64,000 bases of DNA from JALZAI01 sp038212215 (GCA_038212215.1 JBBQUT010000003.1:124001-188000); one strand, 5' to 3'. Shown: positions 1 through 8,094, numbered from the stretch's first letter. The notes: generated from the letters alone by a model not told the origin. Program-made: numbers and translations.

Positions 1-294
1 GACTCGCTCGCCGCGGCCGGGTTCGCCGTGCTCGGCGTCTCACCGGACAAGCCGGCCAAGCTGACAAAGTTCCGCGAGCGCGACGGAGTGAACTTTCCGC
101 TGCTGTCGGACCCGGACCGTGGCGTTCTGGACGCCTATGGCGCGTATGGCGAAAAAAGCATGTACGGCAAGAAGGTCATGGGGGTGATCCGCTCGACATT
201 CGTCGTGGACGAGCAGGGCGCGCTCGAACTTGCGCAGTACAACGTCAAGGCCAGCGGGCACGTCGCCAAGTTGCGCGGCGACCTCGGCCTCTGA
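1..294 (+). CDS. bcp: Thiol peroxidase Bcp/PrxQ-type, C-terminal part (partial)
   Basis: The frame is open from the first base and gives the last 97 residues of a peroxiredoxin. The GVSPDKPAKLTKFRERDG stretch, the FPLLSDPDR strand and the MYGKKVMGVIRSTFVVD segment are typical of the Bcp/PrxQ group, which reduces hydroperoxides in the cytoplasm with electrons from thioredoxin. The peroxidatic cysteine would lie upstream of the window, so activity cannot be judged. The stop is followed within about 8 bases by the next gene in the same direction. Family assignment is firm; the 1-Cys or 2-Cys type cannot be seen. Confidence 0.9.
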   Translation, partial: DSLAAAGFAVLGVSPDKPAKLTKFRERDGVNFPLLSDPDRGVLDAYGAYGEKSMYGKKVMGVIRSTFVVDEQGALELAQYNVKASGHVAKLRGDLGL

Positions 295-301
295 ACGCCC
301 A

Positions 302-664
302 TTGGATGCCGACCTGGGTCGGGCGCGGTTGACCGCGATGCAGCACGACGCCCGCGCCCGGATCGCCGCGCTGCGCGAGGTGGTTGACGACCTGATCGCC
401 TCCGCGTCGTCCACGACGGGCGACGATGAGCACGACCCGGAGGGTGCCACGATCGGCTTCGAACGGGCCCAGGCGCTCGCCCTCGTCGAGCAGGCCCAGG
501 CACGACTAGCCGAGATCGACGTCGCCCTGCGCCGCCTGGAAGGTGGGAGCTTCGGCGACTGTGCGCGTTGCGGACAGCCGATCGGAGCGGAACGTCTGGA
601 GGCCCGACCGGCCGCAGCATTGTGCGTGGCGTGTGCTGCCAGCCGCGCGCGTCGTACGCTCTGA
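302..664 (+). CDS. DksA/TraR-type C4 zinc-finger protein
   Basis: The product is about 120 aa. The N-terminal two thirds form a helical, probably coiled-coil segment rich in Ala, Arg and Glu. The C-terminus has the zinc finger CARCGQPI...CVACAA (C-x2-C-x17-C-x2-C), the signature of the DksA/TraR fold. Such proteins bind the RNA polymerase secondary channel in proteobacteria; actinobacterial members are mostly uncharacterised. The start is uncertain: TTG at 302 gives a plausible MDADLGRARL N-terminus 7 bases after the bcp stop, and ATG at 338 is the alternative. No strong ribosome binding site is seen for either, and translational coupling to bcp is likely. Confidence 0.75.
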   Translation: MDADLGRARLTAMQHDARARIAALREVVDDLIASASSTTGDDEHDPEGATIGFERAQALALVEQAQARLAEIDVALRRLEGGSFGDCARCGQPIGAERLEARPAAALCVACAASRARRTL

Positions 665-669
665 CGCAC

Positions 670-742
670 GGGGCCGTAGCCCAAAGGCAGAGGCAGCGGC
701 TTTAGGTGCCGCCCAGTGCGGGTTCGACTCCCGCCGGCCCTA
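670..742 (+). tRNA. tRNA with UAG anticodon (Leu, CUA codon) but class I short variable loop
   Basis: A full cloverleaf folds by eye. The acceptor stem GGGGCCG/CGGCCCT has 7 pairs including one G-T. The D arm is GCC/GGC with a GG in the loop. The anticodon stem GCGGC/GCCGC is perfect, with loop TTTAGGT and anticodon TAG at 703-705. The T arm is GCGGG-TTCGACT-CCCGC and the discriminator is A. CCA is not encoded. G37 after G36 and the A discriminator suit a leucine tRNA, but the variable region is only CCAGT (5 nt), whereas bacterial tRNA-Leu is class II with a long variable arm. It may be a non-canonical or minor tRNA; charging cannot be predicted securely. Confidence 0.8.
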
Positions 743-743
743 C

Positions 744-1592
744 GTGCTGGACGTGGGTTCGTCGACCGACTACGTCGTGCTCGGCGACTGCGCGGCCGTC
801 CTGCCCGCGCTGCCGGACGCGTCGTTCCAGCTGATCTACATCGACCCGCCGTTCAACACCGGCAAGGTGCAGCGACGCGCGACGTTGCGGACGGTGCGCG
901 ACGAGCAGGGCGATCGCACCGGATTCGGCGGACGCCGCTACGCCAGCGTCGAGATCGGCCGGCGCGCGTACCTCGACGCATCTGAGGACTACCTCGGCTT
1001 CCTCGAACCGCTGCTGGTCCAGGCCCGGCGCCTGCTCACCGACAGCGGCACGCTGTATTTGCACCTGGACTACCGGGAGGCGCACTACGCGAAGGTGTTG
1101 CTCGACGCGGTGTTCGGGCGCGACTGCTTCCTGAACGAGATCATCTGGGCCTACGACTTCGGTGGACGGTCCCGCGATCGCTGGCCCGCCAAGCACGACA
1201 CGATTCTTGTCTACGTCAAGACCCGGGGCCGGCACTTCTTCGACCAGAATGCCGTCGAGCGCATCCCATATCTGGCGCCGGGCTTGGTCACGCCGCAGAA
1301 GGCGGCGCGCGGCAAGTTGCCGACCGACGTCTGGTGGCACACCATCGTCGCCACCAACGGGCGCGAGAAGACCGGCTACCCGAATCAGAAGCCCGAAGGC
1401 GTGCTGCAACTGATCGTGCAGGCGTCCTCGCGACCGGGCGACCGCGTACTCGACTTCTTCGCCGGCAGCGGGACGACCGGTGCGGTCGCGACGAAACTCG
1501 CGCGCCGGTACGTGCTTGTCGACAACAACCCGGAGGCGATCGAGGTCATCCACGCCAGGCTGCCTGGGGCGGTATTGGAGTCAGTCGGCTGA
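744..1592 (+). CDS. Site-specific DNA methyltransferase, beta class (N6-adenine or N4-cytosine)
   Basis: The product is about 282 aa if read from GTG at 744, one base after the tRNA; the frame is open further upstream through the tRNA, so the start is set by homology length. The catalytic motif IV IDPPFNTG is at residues 33-40 and the S-adenosylmethionine motif DFFAGSGTTG near residue 237. Motif IV before motif I is the beta-class order, used by N6A and N4C methyltransferases. No endonuclease gene lies beside it, so it is an orphan enzyme by context. Target sequence is unknown. Its last 12 bases overlap the convergent metallo-beta-lactamase gene. Confidence 0.85.
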   Translation: MLDVGSSTDYVVLGDCAAVLPALPDASFQLIYIDPPFNTGKVQRRATLRTVRDEQGDRTGFGGRRYASVEIGRRAYLDASEDYLGFLEPLLVQARRLLTDSGTLYLHLDYREAHYAKVLLDAVFGRDCFLNEIIWAYDFGGRSRDRWPAKHDTILVYVKTRGRHFFDQNAVERIPYLAPGLVTPQKAARGKLPTDVWWHTIVATNGREKTGYPNQKPEGVLQLIVQASSRPGDRVLDFFAGSGTTGAVATKLARRYVLVDNNPEAIEVIHARLPGAVLESVG

Positions 1593-3221
1593 CTCGTCGC
1601 GCTCGTCCTCGTCATCGTGTTGCTCGCGGTGGTCGTGGTGCTCGAGCGGCGGCAGCGGCTCGCCGGGAACCGGCACTCCCGCAGGGGCCGCGCGCAGATC
1701 GTGGCCGACCGAGGTCAGGCATTTGCCGTCGGACAGTCGCCACTTCCAGCCGTGCATCTGGCAGCTCAGCACGCCGTCCCCGATCGCGCCAAAGCGGGAA
1801 AGATCAGCTTTCAGGTGTGGGCAGCGGCGCTGCACGTCCCACCCGTCCAGCGTGATCGTCTCGGCAGCCTCGGTGGCGTTCTGCTCCGCGAACCATCCCT
1901 CGGCGTAGTTCAACCGCTCCTCGGAGAGGCATTTGAAAAAGAGGTAGACGAATTCGTTGTACGGGCCGATGCGCGTCGCCGCGAACCTGCAGGACAGGAA
2001 TAGCGAGTTGCTCCAGTCGACCTCGTGTTCAGCGATCTGCTGCTCGACGTAGGCCCGGCGGGTCCGGAAGCGGTAGCGCACCTTCTCCCCGGCGTAGGCG
2101 CGGACCTCGCGGCGGACGAAGTCGATCAGCACGTCAACGTTGCCGCGCTCGGCGTCCTCGCAGCTCAACCGCACCCCGCCGTCGATGCCGGCCGCCATGT
2201 GATCGGCCTCGGCGAGCAGCGGGGTGAGCCAGTCACCGAGCTCGGCCAAGATGTCGATCTCGGGATGCGCCCAGCCGGCTTTGACCGCCTCGACCTCCGG
2301 CATCCGCCGGGCCTGCATCTGTTTGAGGTACGCGGCTTTGCTTGCGTTGTCAATGAAGACCGTGGCCGGGTCGTAGGGGTGCGTGACTGGACAGTCCGGC
2401 TCGTCCAAGCGGGCAAGCGAGCCTGGCAGCAGCAGCCGACCCTCGTCGTGTCCGTTGTTGCGCAGCCACTCCAGGTAGACGGTCTGGTCGGGGAAGATGT
2501 TGGAGTCGTCGCCAAAGATGTCGTTGAAGCGCCACAGTTCCTCGTCGAGGAAGCACGGCGGCCCGGCGGTGGGGAACACGAAGCGCGCCTTGAGCTCATC
2601 GATGTAGCGCAGCGTCCGGTCGAATTGCCGCTCGCGCTTGGCCCGGCCGAGCGCCTGCTTGGCCCGCTCAGGCAGCTCGTACACCATCGGGAACCAGATC
2701 GCTCCGGAAAACTGGATCAGGTACGCATCCACCGGCCCGAGTTCGGTGAAGGCGTCGAGCTCAGCGGGGCGGGCGTCGTTCTGGTTGAGCACCCGGTGGT
2801 GGCCGTCGTAGACCCACAGGGCGGAGTCCCCGATCGGGCCGTCGGTCGGCGAGGTCAAGGATTGGATCATCACCTGCAGCCCGTCCAGCTCGATCGGCTC
2901 GCCGCTTTGCGGACGCACGAACGACGTGAACCCGCACTCGCGCAGCTGATCCTCGAGTTCGGTCGTCGGGAACTCAGGCAGCAGCACCGTCGTGCTCTTT
3001 GCGACGTGCTTTCGCAGGTGCTCGGGGTCGAAGTGATCGCGGTGCAGGTGGCTGACGAACAGGTAGTCGGCGGTGCCGATCCTGTCCCAGTCCAGCTGCG
3101 AGTTGTCGGGGAACGGGAACCACGAGCCGAAGTACGCGGGATTCACCCACGGGTCGGTGAGGATCGAGCCATGCGCAGTTTCGATGAGCACGCTGGCGTG
3201 GCCGAGCCCGGTAATGCGCAT
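1581..3221 (-). CDS. Metallo-beta-lactamase-fold hydrolase fused to a C-terminal Rieske [2Fe-2S] domain
   Basis: The product is 546 aa. The N-terminal domain has the MBL signature HLHRDH at residues 58-63, preceded by an UlaG-like start (GLGHASVLIET, LTDPW). A long middle region of unknown function follows. The C-terminus has a Rieske cluster motif: C467-P-H469 and C487-x2-H490, spaced 17 residues apart. The combination recalls vertebrate CMP-Neu5Ac hydroxylase, which carries the same two domain types in the opposite order. A redox role needing an electron donor is likely, but the substrate is unknown. The tail after the Rieske domain is short, charged and rich in His, Asp and Glu. Start ATG at 3221 precedes the conserved MRITGLGHAS. 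Confidence 0.85.
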   Translation of the reverse strand: MRITGLGHASVLIETAHGSILTDPWVNPAYFGSWFPFPDNSQLDWDRIGTADYLFVSHLHRDHFDPEHLRKHVAKSTTVLLPEFPTTELEDQLRECGFTSFVRPQSGEPIELDGLQVMIQSLTSPTDGPIGDSALWVYDGHHRVLNQNDARPAELDAFTELGPVDAYLIQFSGAIWFPMVYELPERAKQALGRAKRERQFDRTLRYIDELKARFVFPTAGPPCFLDEELWRFNDIFGDDSNIFPDQTVYLEWLRNNGHDEGRLLLPGSLARLDEPDCPVTHPYDPATVFIDNASKAAYLKQMQARRMPEVEAVKAGWAHPEIDILAELGDWLTPLLAEADHMAAGIDGGVRLSCEDAERGNVDVLIDFVRREVRAYAGEKVRYRFRTRRAYVEQQIAEHEVDWSNSLFLSCRFAATRIGPYNEFVYLFFKCLSEERLNYAEGWFAEQNATEAAETITLDGWDVQRRCPHLKADLSRFGAIGDGVLSCQMHGWKWRLSDGKCLTSVGHDLRAAPAGVPVPGEPLPPLEHHDHREQHDDEDERDESAD

Positions 3222-3281
3222 GCCCCCACCGTATCCAGCCCCTCACCGTATCCAGGATTGCGGCGGTGCCAGAATGAGGCC

Positions 3282-3560
3282 GTGGCCCTGAACCCGCACA
3301 GCGAGAGACCCGATCTCGGTTCGCCGGAGGACTACGCGCACGACCACCCGCAAGAACACCCCGAAGACTGGGGCTGGCACGGCGAGTGGGGCCGCGCTGC
3401 CCGGGTCGCGGGTTGGGTCATCGCGATCATCCTGGTGATCATGATTACGGCCACGCACTACAACGGCTCGGGCACGCTGTGGCTAGTTCTGTTCGCGGCC
3501 GGGCTCATCGCCACCCTGCTGTGGGACATGCAGCGTCGCAAGAACGCTTGGCGTAAGTAA
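3282..3560 (+). CDS. Small membrane protein, DUF2631-like
   Basis: The product is 92 aa from GTG at 3282, with a weak GAGG-like site just upstream. The N-terminal half is polar (PEDYAHDHPQEHPEDWGWHGEWGR). Two hydrophobic segments follow, around residues 43-56 and 66-80, and a basic tail MQRRKNAWRK, so both ends are probably cytoplasmic. The PEDWGWHGEWG pattern before two membrane spans resembles DUF2631, a family restricted to actinobacteria with no known function. It diverges from the MBL-Rieske gene across about 60 bases. The much longer open frame upstream is antisense to that gene and is not counted. Confidence 0.7.
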   Translation: MALNPHSERPDLGSPEDYAHDHPQEHPEDWGWHGEWGRAARVAGWVIAIILVIMITATHYNGSGTLWLVLFAAGLIATLLWDMQRRKNAWRK

Positions 3561-3573
3561 TCCCCGCACGGTG

Positions 3574-4524
3574 TCAGGACGGGTCGGAGCGCTCCCGCTG
3601 ACGTTCGCGCTTCTCGACGAACCTGGTGGCTTGCGCGTCCAGACTCGTCATGAACGTCGCAAGTTCCTCGCGGGCCTTTTCACCCTCCGGACCGAAGTCG
3701 TCGCGGCTGAAGATCTTCCAGAAACGCAGTACGGGTGAGATCACGTCGTCGTGATGCAGCCGCAAGTCGTAGATGCCAGCCTTCGCCATTGTGACCGAGT
3801 TGCGGTTGAAACCGGGCATGCCTGCCCCGGGCATCCGGAACCCGACGACCTCGTCACGGATCGCAGCCATCGTCGCGTCCGGAGCGCGATCGAGCGCCGC
3901 CGCAACCAGGTTTCGGTAGAAGACCATGTGCAGGTTCTCGTCCGTGGAGATCCGGGTCAGCAGTTGTTCGGCGATCGGGCAACCGGTCGCGGCGCCGGTG
4001 TTGCGGTGCGAGACGCGGGTCGCCAGTTCCTGGAAAGAGACGTAGGCGACCGCCTGCAGCGCGCTCTTGTCGCCGGAGTCGTAGCCGGCCTGCATGGTCG
4101 CCATCCGCAGCTGCTCCAACTCGACCGGGTCCACGCCGCGGGTCACGACAAGGTAGTCGCGCAGCGCGATGCCGTGGCGGCCCTCCTCGGCGGTCCAGCG
4201 GCCCACCCATTCGCCCCATGCGCCGTCGCGGCTGAAACGGGTGGCTATCTCGCGGTGGTAGGAGGGCAGGTTGTCCTCGGTGAGCAGGTTGACCGTCATC
4301 GCGACTTGCGCCACCTCGCTCAGCGGCGAGTCCTCCGGGCGCCAGTCCGCGCCGCCGAGGAAGGCGAAGTCTCGGCCCCGGCTCCACGGCACGTAGTCGT
4401 GCGGATGCCATTCCTTGGTGATGTTGAGATGGCGCTCCAGGTTCTCGGCCACCACGGGCTCGAGTTCGTGCAATAGGCGGGCTTCGCTGCCCTCGACAGT
4501 GTCGGGCGATTCGAGAACGCTCAT
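3574..4524 (-). CDS. Acyl-[acyl-carrier-protein] desaturase, type 2 (DesA family)
   Basis: The product is 316 aa, normal for actinobacterial soluble desaturases. Di-iron ligands are visible in the ferritin-like order: Glu in LLTEDNL (~83), EEGRH at 113-117, Glu in SFQEL (~166) and DENLH at 195-199. The enzyme inserts a double bond into ACP-bound fatty acids using O2 and a ferredoxin. ATG at 4524 gives the family-typical N-terminus; the frame remains open upstream but lacks a good start. A 12-bp perfect palindrome lies about 40 bases upstream. It has no operon partner. Confidence 0.9.
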   Translation of the reverse strand: MSVLESPDTVEGSEARLLHELEPVVAENLERHLNITKEWHPHDYVPWSRGRDFAFLGGADWRPEDSPLSEVAQVAMTVNLLTEDNLPSYHREIATRFSRDGAWGEWVGRWTAEEGRHGIALRDYLVVTRGVDPVELEQLRMATMQAGYDSGDKSALQAVAYVSFQELATRVSHRNTGAATGCPIAEQLLTRISTDENLHMVFYRNLVAAALDRAPDATMAAIRDEVVGFRMPGAGMPGFNRNSVTMAKAGIYDLRLHHDDVISPVLRFWKIFSRDDFGPEGEKAREELATFMTSLDAQATRFVEKRERQRERSDPS

Positions 4525-4563
4525 CGGCGCTGCTCCAAACGGATCGGCGTCAGTTACCCAACC

Positions 4564-4575
4564 TACGGTACCGTA
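4564..4575. promoter_or_regulatory. 12-bp perfect palindrome upstream of the desaturase
   Basis: TACGGTACCGTA reads identically on both strands. It sits in the 65-base gap between the ureohydrolase stop and the desaturase start, where an operator would be expected. Many TetR-type lipid regulators bind short perfect palindromes, but no regulator gene is adjacent, so this is only a candidate operator. Confidence 0.4.
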
Positions 4576-4589
4576 ACTTTCCCGGACAG

Positions 4590-5603
4590 TCAGCGCCCGT
4601 CGAGCAACGGCTGACGAGGATCCCACACCGTCGCGTCGGCGGCGTCGCGACGCCGCCGGGCGATGCCGGTGAGGGCTTCCAGCACGACCCGGTTGGCGAG
4701 AAACGAGGTGATCTCGGCGTGGTCGTAGGGCGGCGAGACTTCCACCACGTCCACGCCGACGACGGGCAGCTCGTAGGCGATCCGGCGCACCGAGTCGAGC
4801 AGTTCGCGCGCGGTCAGCCCGCCCGGTTCGGGCGTGCCGGTGCCCGGGGCGTGGCCCGGGTCGCACACGTCGATGTCGACGGACAGAAATACTCCGTCGC
4901 AGTCGTCGGACGCGATGGCGAAAGCCTCGGTGAGGCACTCCGGCAGCCCGCGGGCCACGATCTCGCTCATCTCGTACGAGCGCATGCGCTGCTCGGCCAT
5001 CCAGGCCAACGTTTCCGGCGGCGGCCAGTAACCGCGCAGCCCGATCTGGAGGAACCGGTCGCCGCGCAGCGCGCCGGACTCGATCAACCGGCGCATCGGT
5101 TGGCCGTGCCCGATCAGCGAGCCGAATGCAATGTCGCCGGTATCGGCATGCGCATCGAAGTGGATCATCGAGATGCGGCCCTGGCCCAGATGTTGCGCGA
5201 CGCCCGCGGCGTCGGGCCAGGCGATGGTGTGGTCCCCGCCCAGCACGAGCGGGATCGCCCCGGTCGCGGTCACCGCGTGCACCGCCGCTTGCAGATCGTG
5301 AACTGATCGCTCGGCGTCGCCGGAATACATCTCGACGTCGCCTGCGTCATACACCCGCAGGTCTTGCAGCGCATCCACCCGCATCGCGAGCGAGGGACGC
5401 GACGCGTCGTGCGGCAGGTAGCAGGTCTGGCGGATGTACTGCGGGCCGAAGCGGGTTCCCGCGCGGTGCGAGGTACCGCCGTCGAAGGGTGCACCGAGGA
5501 TGACGACGTCGGCGTCGGGGTAGGTCGACGCCTGCGCCCAGTCACACCGGTCGACGCCGAGGAAGGTGATGTCCGGACCGAATTGAGCGCCATAGCGAGC
5601 CAT
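4590..5603 (-). CDS. speB: Agmatinase/ureohydrolase family enzyme
   Basis: The product is 337 aa with every manganese-binding motif of the arginase/agmatinase family: GGDHT at 122-126, HFDAHAD at 148-154 and SVDIDVCDP at 241-249. These enzymes hydrolyse a guanidino group to urea. Agmatine to putrescine fits the neighbouring polyamine genes, but guanidinobutyrate or guanidinopropionate are possible, since the substrate loop is not diagnostic by eye. The gene stands alone on the minus strand, about 240 bases beyond the polyamine operon end. The start ATG at 5603 gives MARYGAQFGPD, in keeping with the family. Confidence 0.85.
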   Translation of the reverse strand: MARYGAQFGPDITFLGVDRCDWAQASTYPDADVVILGAPFDGGTSHRAGTRFGPQYIRQTCYLPHDASRPSLAMRVDALQDLRVYDAGDVEMYSGDAERSVHDLQAAVHAVTATGAIPLVLGGDHTIAWPDAAGVAQHLGQGRISMIHFDAHADTGDIAFGSLIGHGQPMRRLIESGALRGDRFLQIGLRGYWPPPETLAWMAEQRMRSYEMSEIVARGLPECLTEAFAIASDDCDGVFLSVDIDVCDPGHAPGTGTPEPGGLTARELLDSVRRIAYELPVVGVDVVEVSPPYDHAEITSFLANRVVLEALTGIARRRRDAADATVWDPRQPLLDGR

Positions 5604-5639
5604 CTCAGAAACCTAGCGGCTGCCCTCCACTGAGCCGAC

Positions 5640-5836
5640 CTCACCGTGCGGAGATAGGCCGGCCGCTCGCACTTGCCGTTTTGTTCGACTCACCGATGAC
5701 CCGCGAGGAGGGGACGAGTCACCCGCCGACGGCGAAGGCGACGATGCTGACTGGCTCGTGCTGACCGACCAGGACGGCGTCCGCAAGCTCGCCTTCCAGC
5801 AGGTCGACGAGGACCTGCCGCGTCCGACGTCGCTTC
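5640..5836 (+). pseudogene. Remnant of a VOC/glyoxalase-like protein C-terminus
   Basis: On the plus strand one frame reads ADGEGDDADWLVLTDQDGVRKLAFQQVDEDLPRPT (broken here: DADWLVLTDQDG, then KLAFQQVDEDLPRPT). This matches the usual end of actinobacterial VOC (glyoxalase_6-type) proteins: W-V-x-L-x-D-P-x-G, then LAFQQV...LPxxTW. The upstream part is too short and degenerate to be a gene, and the frame runs on into DNA antisense to the next gene. It is probably a decayed fragment. The identification rests on pattern memory and is tentative. Confidence 0.4.
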
Positions 5837-5839
5837 GTT

Positions 5840-7240
5840 TCACGAGTCGAATCCCAGGCCCAACCGGTCCAGGGTGCGCAACCACGGCCCCCGCCTGCCC
5901 TGGCGCCGGTCGGCACGTGCCAGGGCGCGGCGGGTCAACTCGATACCCAGCCAGCGCGCGGGTTCGGGCGGGAACGGCACCGGACGCGAGCGCATCGCGT
6001 TCAGCGATGTGGCCGGTGTGGCGCGCCCGTCGAGCAGGTCGAGCATCAACTGCGCGCCGAACCGGGTCGCGCCGACACCGAGCCCGGTGTAGCCGACGCT
6101 GTACGCGACCCGGCCGCCGAGTGCGACGCGCTGGAAGGCGAAGAACCGGGTGGACGTGTCGACCGCGCCACCCCAGCTGTGCGTGAACCGAAGCCCGTGC
6201 AACTGCGGGAAGGTCGCGAAGAAATGCCGCGCGAGCAGCTCGGCGGTGGCGGGCCGCTGATCAAAGTCGGCGCGCAATCCGTTGCGCCAGTGGTAGATCG
6301 CGTCGTAGCCGCCCCACAGGATGCGATTGTCACGGGAGAGGCGGTAGTAGTGGAATTGGTTGCCGACATCGCCCACCCCCTGGCGGTTGCGCCAGCCGAT
6401 CGAGGCCAGTTGATCGGCCGACAGCGGCTCGCTCATCAGCGCGTAGTCGTACACCGGCACGACGTACGGGCGGACCCGACGCAGCAGCGCCGGAAAGACG
6501 TTGCTGGCCAGCGCCACCTTCGCCGCGCGCACCGACGTACGCCCGGCGCACGTGAGCAGCACGCCGGCACCGTCGCGCGCGAGCGAGGTCACCGGGGTTT
6601 GTTCGGCGATGCGGACACCTAGGCGCAGGCACGCCGCCCGCAGTCCCCACACCAGCCGGGCCGGGTCGACGAGCGCGGTGTCATGGCGGTGCCAGGCCGC
6701 CGCGAGGTAAGTCGGCGAGTCGAGTTCGGCACGCACCTCGTCGCGATCGAGCAGGACCGCTTCGCCACCGAGGCCCTTGGCTTGGGCGACACCGTCTGCG
6801 AGCCAGCCGACTTGATGCGCCTCGGTCGCCACATCGAGGATGCCGGTGCGCTCGAACCCGCAGTCGATGCCATGGCGCGCGACGGTTGATTCGATGGCGT
6901 CCAGATTCTCGCGGCCGAGCCGCTCGAGGACCGCCATCTCGTCGGGAAATCTGTCCATGCCATTGCCGATGCCGTGGGTGAGGCTGGCTGCGCAGAACCC
7001 GCCGTTGCGTCCGGACGCCGCCCACCCCGCAGTCTGTCCCTCCAGCACGAGCACGTCACGCGACGGGTCGGCCTCCTTCGCCAGCAACGCCGTCCAGAGA
7101 CCCGTGTACCCGGCTCCGACCACGGCCAGATCGGTGCGACTGTGGCCGCTCAAGCGCTCGGCGGGCGGTGGCGCGTCAGGGCTATCCAGCCAGAACGACA
7201 CCGGTGCCGCATCGGCGAGCGCAGCGCGGATCGACGTCAT
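5840..7240 (-). CDS. FAD-dependent amine oxidoreductase (PuuB/DAO family)
   Basis: The product is 466 aa. The dinucleotide-binding motif VVGAGYTGLWTA is at about residues 41-52, followed by GWAASGRNGGFC, typical of the gamma-glutamylputrescine oxidase group of the D-amino-acid oxidase family. The C-terminal FAD segment GYTGLGVGATRFGAQ is present. The start ATG at 7240 overlaps the permease stop by four bases (ATGA), so it is the last gene of the potADBC transport operon. This implies that it oxidises the imported amine or a glutamylated derivative. No glutamylpolyamine synthetase or aldehyde dehydrogenase is in the window, so the exact substrate is inferred. Confidence 0.85.
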   Translation of the reverse strand: MTSIRAALADAAPVSFWLDSPDAPPPAERLSGHSRTDLAVVGAGYTGLWTALLAKEADPSRDVLVLEGQTAGWAASGRNGGFCAASLTHGIGNGMDRFPDEMAVLERLGRENLDAIESTVARHGIDCGFERTGILDVATEAHQVGWLADGVAQAKGLGGEAVLLDRDEVRAELDSPTYLAAAWHRHDTALVDPARLVWGLRAACLRLGVRIAEQTPVTSLARDGAGVLLTCAGRTSVRAAKVALASNVFPALLRRVRPYVVPVYDYALMSEPLSADQLASIGWRNRQGVGDVGNQFHYYRLSRDNRILWGGYDAIYHWRNGLRADFDQRPATAELLARHFFATFPQLHGLRFTHSWGGAVDTSTRFFAFQRVALGGRVAYSVGYTGLGVGATRFGAQLMLDLLDGRATPATSLNAMRSRPVPFPPEPARWLGIELTRRALARADRRQGRRGPWLRTLDRLGLGFDS

Positions 7241-8094
7241 ACCCGCTTGCGTCGGCTGGACAAGGCACCGAAGATCGCGACCAGCACGCCGAACATGAAG
7301 ATCAACGTTCCCATCACGTTCACCTGCGGGGGGACGCCGGTGCGCGACGCCCCGAACACGTAGAGCGGGAAGGTGACGGTGTTTCCCGAGTTGAAGCTGG
7401 TGATGATGTAGTCGTCGATCGACAGCGCGAACGCGAGCAGCGCGCCGGCCAGCACGCCCGGCATGATGATCGGCAGGGTGACCTTGAAGAACGTCGTCAC
7501 CGGTCCCGCGCCGAGATCGCGCGCGGCCTCCTCCATCGACGGGTCGAGCCCTACCATGCGCGCGCGCACAGTCACTGCGACGTAGGCAAGGCTGAACATG
7601 ACGTGCGCGAGCACGATGGTCAGGTAACCACGCGGCACGCCGAGGGTCAGGAACATGCTGAGCATCGCAGCGCCCAGCACGACCTCGGGAGCGGCAATGT
7701 TCGCGAACAGCAGCAGGGTGACCGACCCCGAGCCACGGAAGCGGTACCTGCCCAACGCCATGCCCAGGAAGGTGCCGAGAATCGTGGCCAGCACGGTCGA
7801 GATCGCCGCGATCCCCAGCGAGTTCTCCAGTGCGTTGGTCAGGCCGTCGATGCCGAACACGTTGCGGTAGTTGCGAAGCGTAAAGCCCTGCCACCTGATG
7901 TTGAACTTGCCGGTCGTGTTGTTGAAACCGAAGACGATCATGACGATGATCGGCGCACAGAGCCATGCAATCACCAGCCAACCCCAGGCGGGCAACAGCC
8001 AACGTCCACTGACCCGACGGGCACTGCGACGTTTCGGTTTCGCGGGCTCGGTCGGCTCCGGCGCGCGCAGCACTTGCGAAGTCACCGACGCCAT
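7237..8094 (-). CDS. potC: Polyamine ABC transporter permease, PotC-like
   Basis: The product is about 285 aa with six hydrophobic segments. The cytoplasmic EAA loop is seen in MEEAARDLGAGPVTTFFKVTLPIIMPGVLAG, shown here as EEAARDLGAG followed by LPIIMPG. The N-terminus has a basic stretch before the first span. ATG at 8094 shares a base with the preceding permease stop (TGATG); a GTG one codon upstream is possible. It forms the inner-membrane pore with PotB and is driven by the PotA ATPase. Family is clear; specificity for spermidine, putrescine or another amine is taken from the operon. Confidence 0.9.
   Translation of the reverse strand: MASVTSQVLRAPEPTEPAKPKRRSARRVSGRWLLPAWGWLVIAWLCAPIIVMIVFGFNNTTGKFNIRWQGFTLRNYRNVFGIDGLTNALENSLGIAAISTVLATILGTFLGMALGRYRFRGSGSVTLLLFANIAAPEVVLGAAMLSMFLTLGVPRGYLTIVLAHVMFSLAYVAVTVRARMVGLDPSMEEAARDLGAGPVTTFFKVTLPIIMPGVLAGALLAFALSIDDYIITSFNSGNTVTFPLYVFGASRTGVPPQVNVMGTLIFMFGVLVAIFGALSSRRKRV

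Noticed and set aside
670..742. Amber suppressor tRNA
   Set aside because: The anticodon is UAG read 5' to 3', which pairs with CUA; an amber suppressor would need CUA.
2025..3281. Long plus-strand frame upstream of the DUF2631-like gene
   Set aside because: It is antisense to the MBL-Rieske gene; only the last 92 codons are coding.
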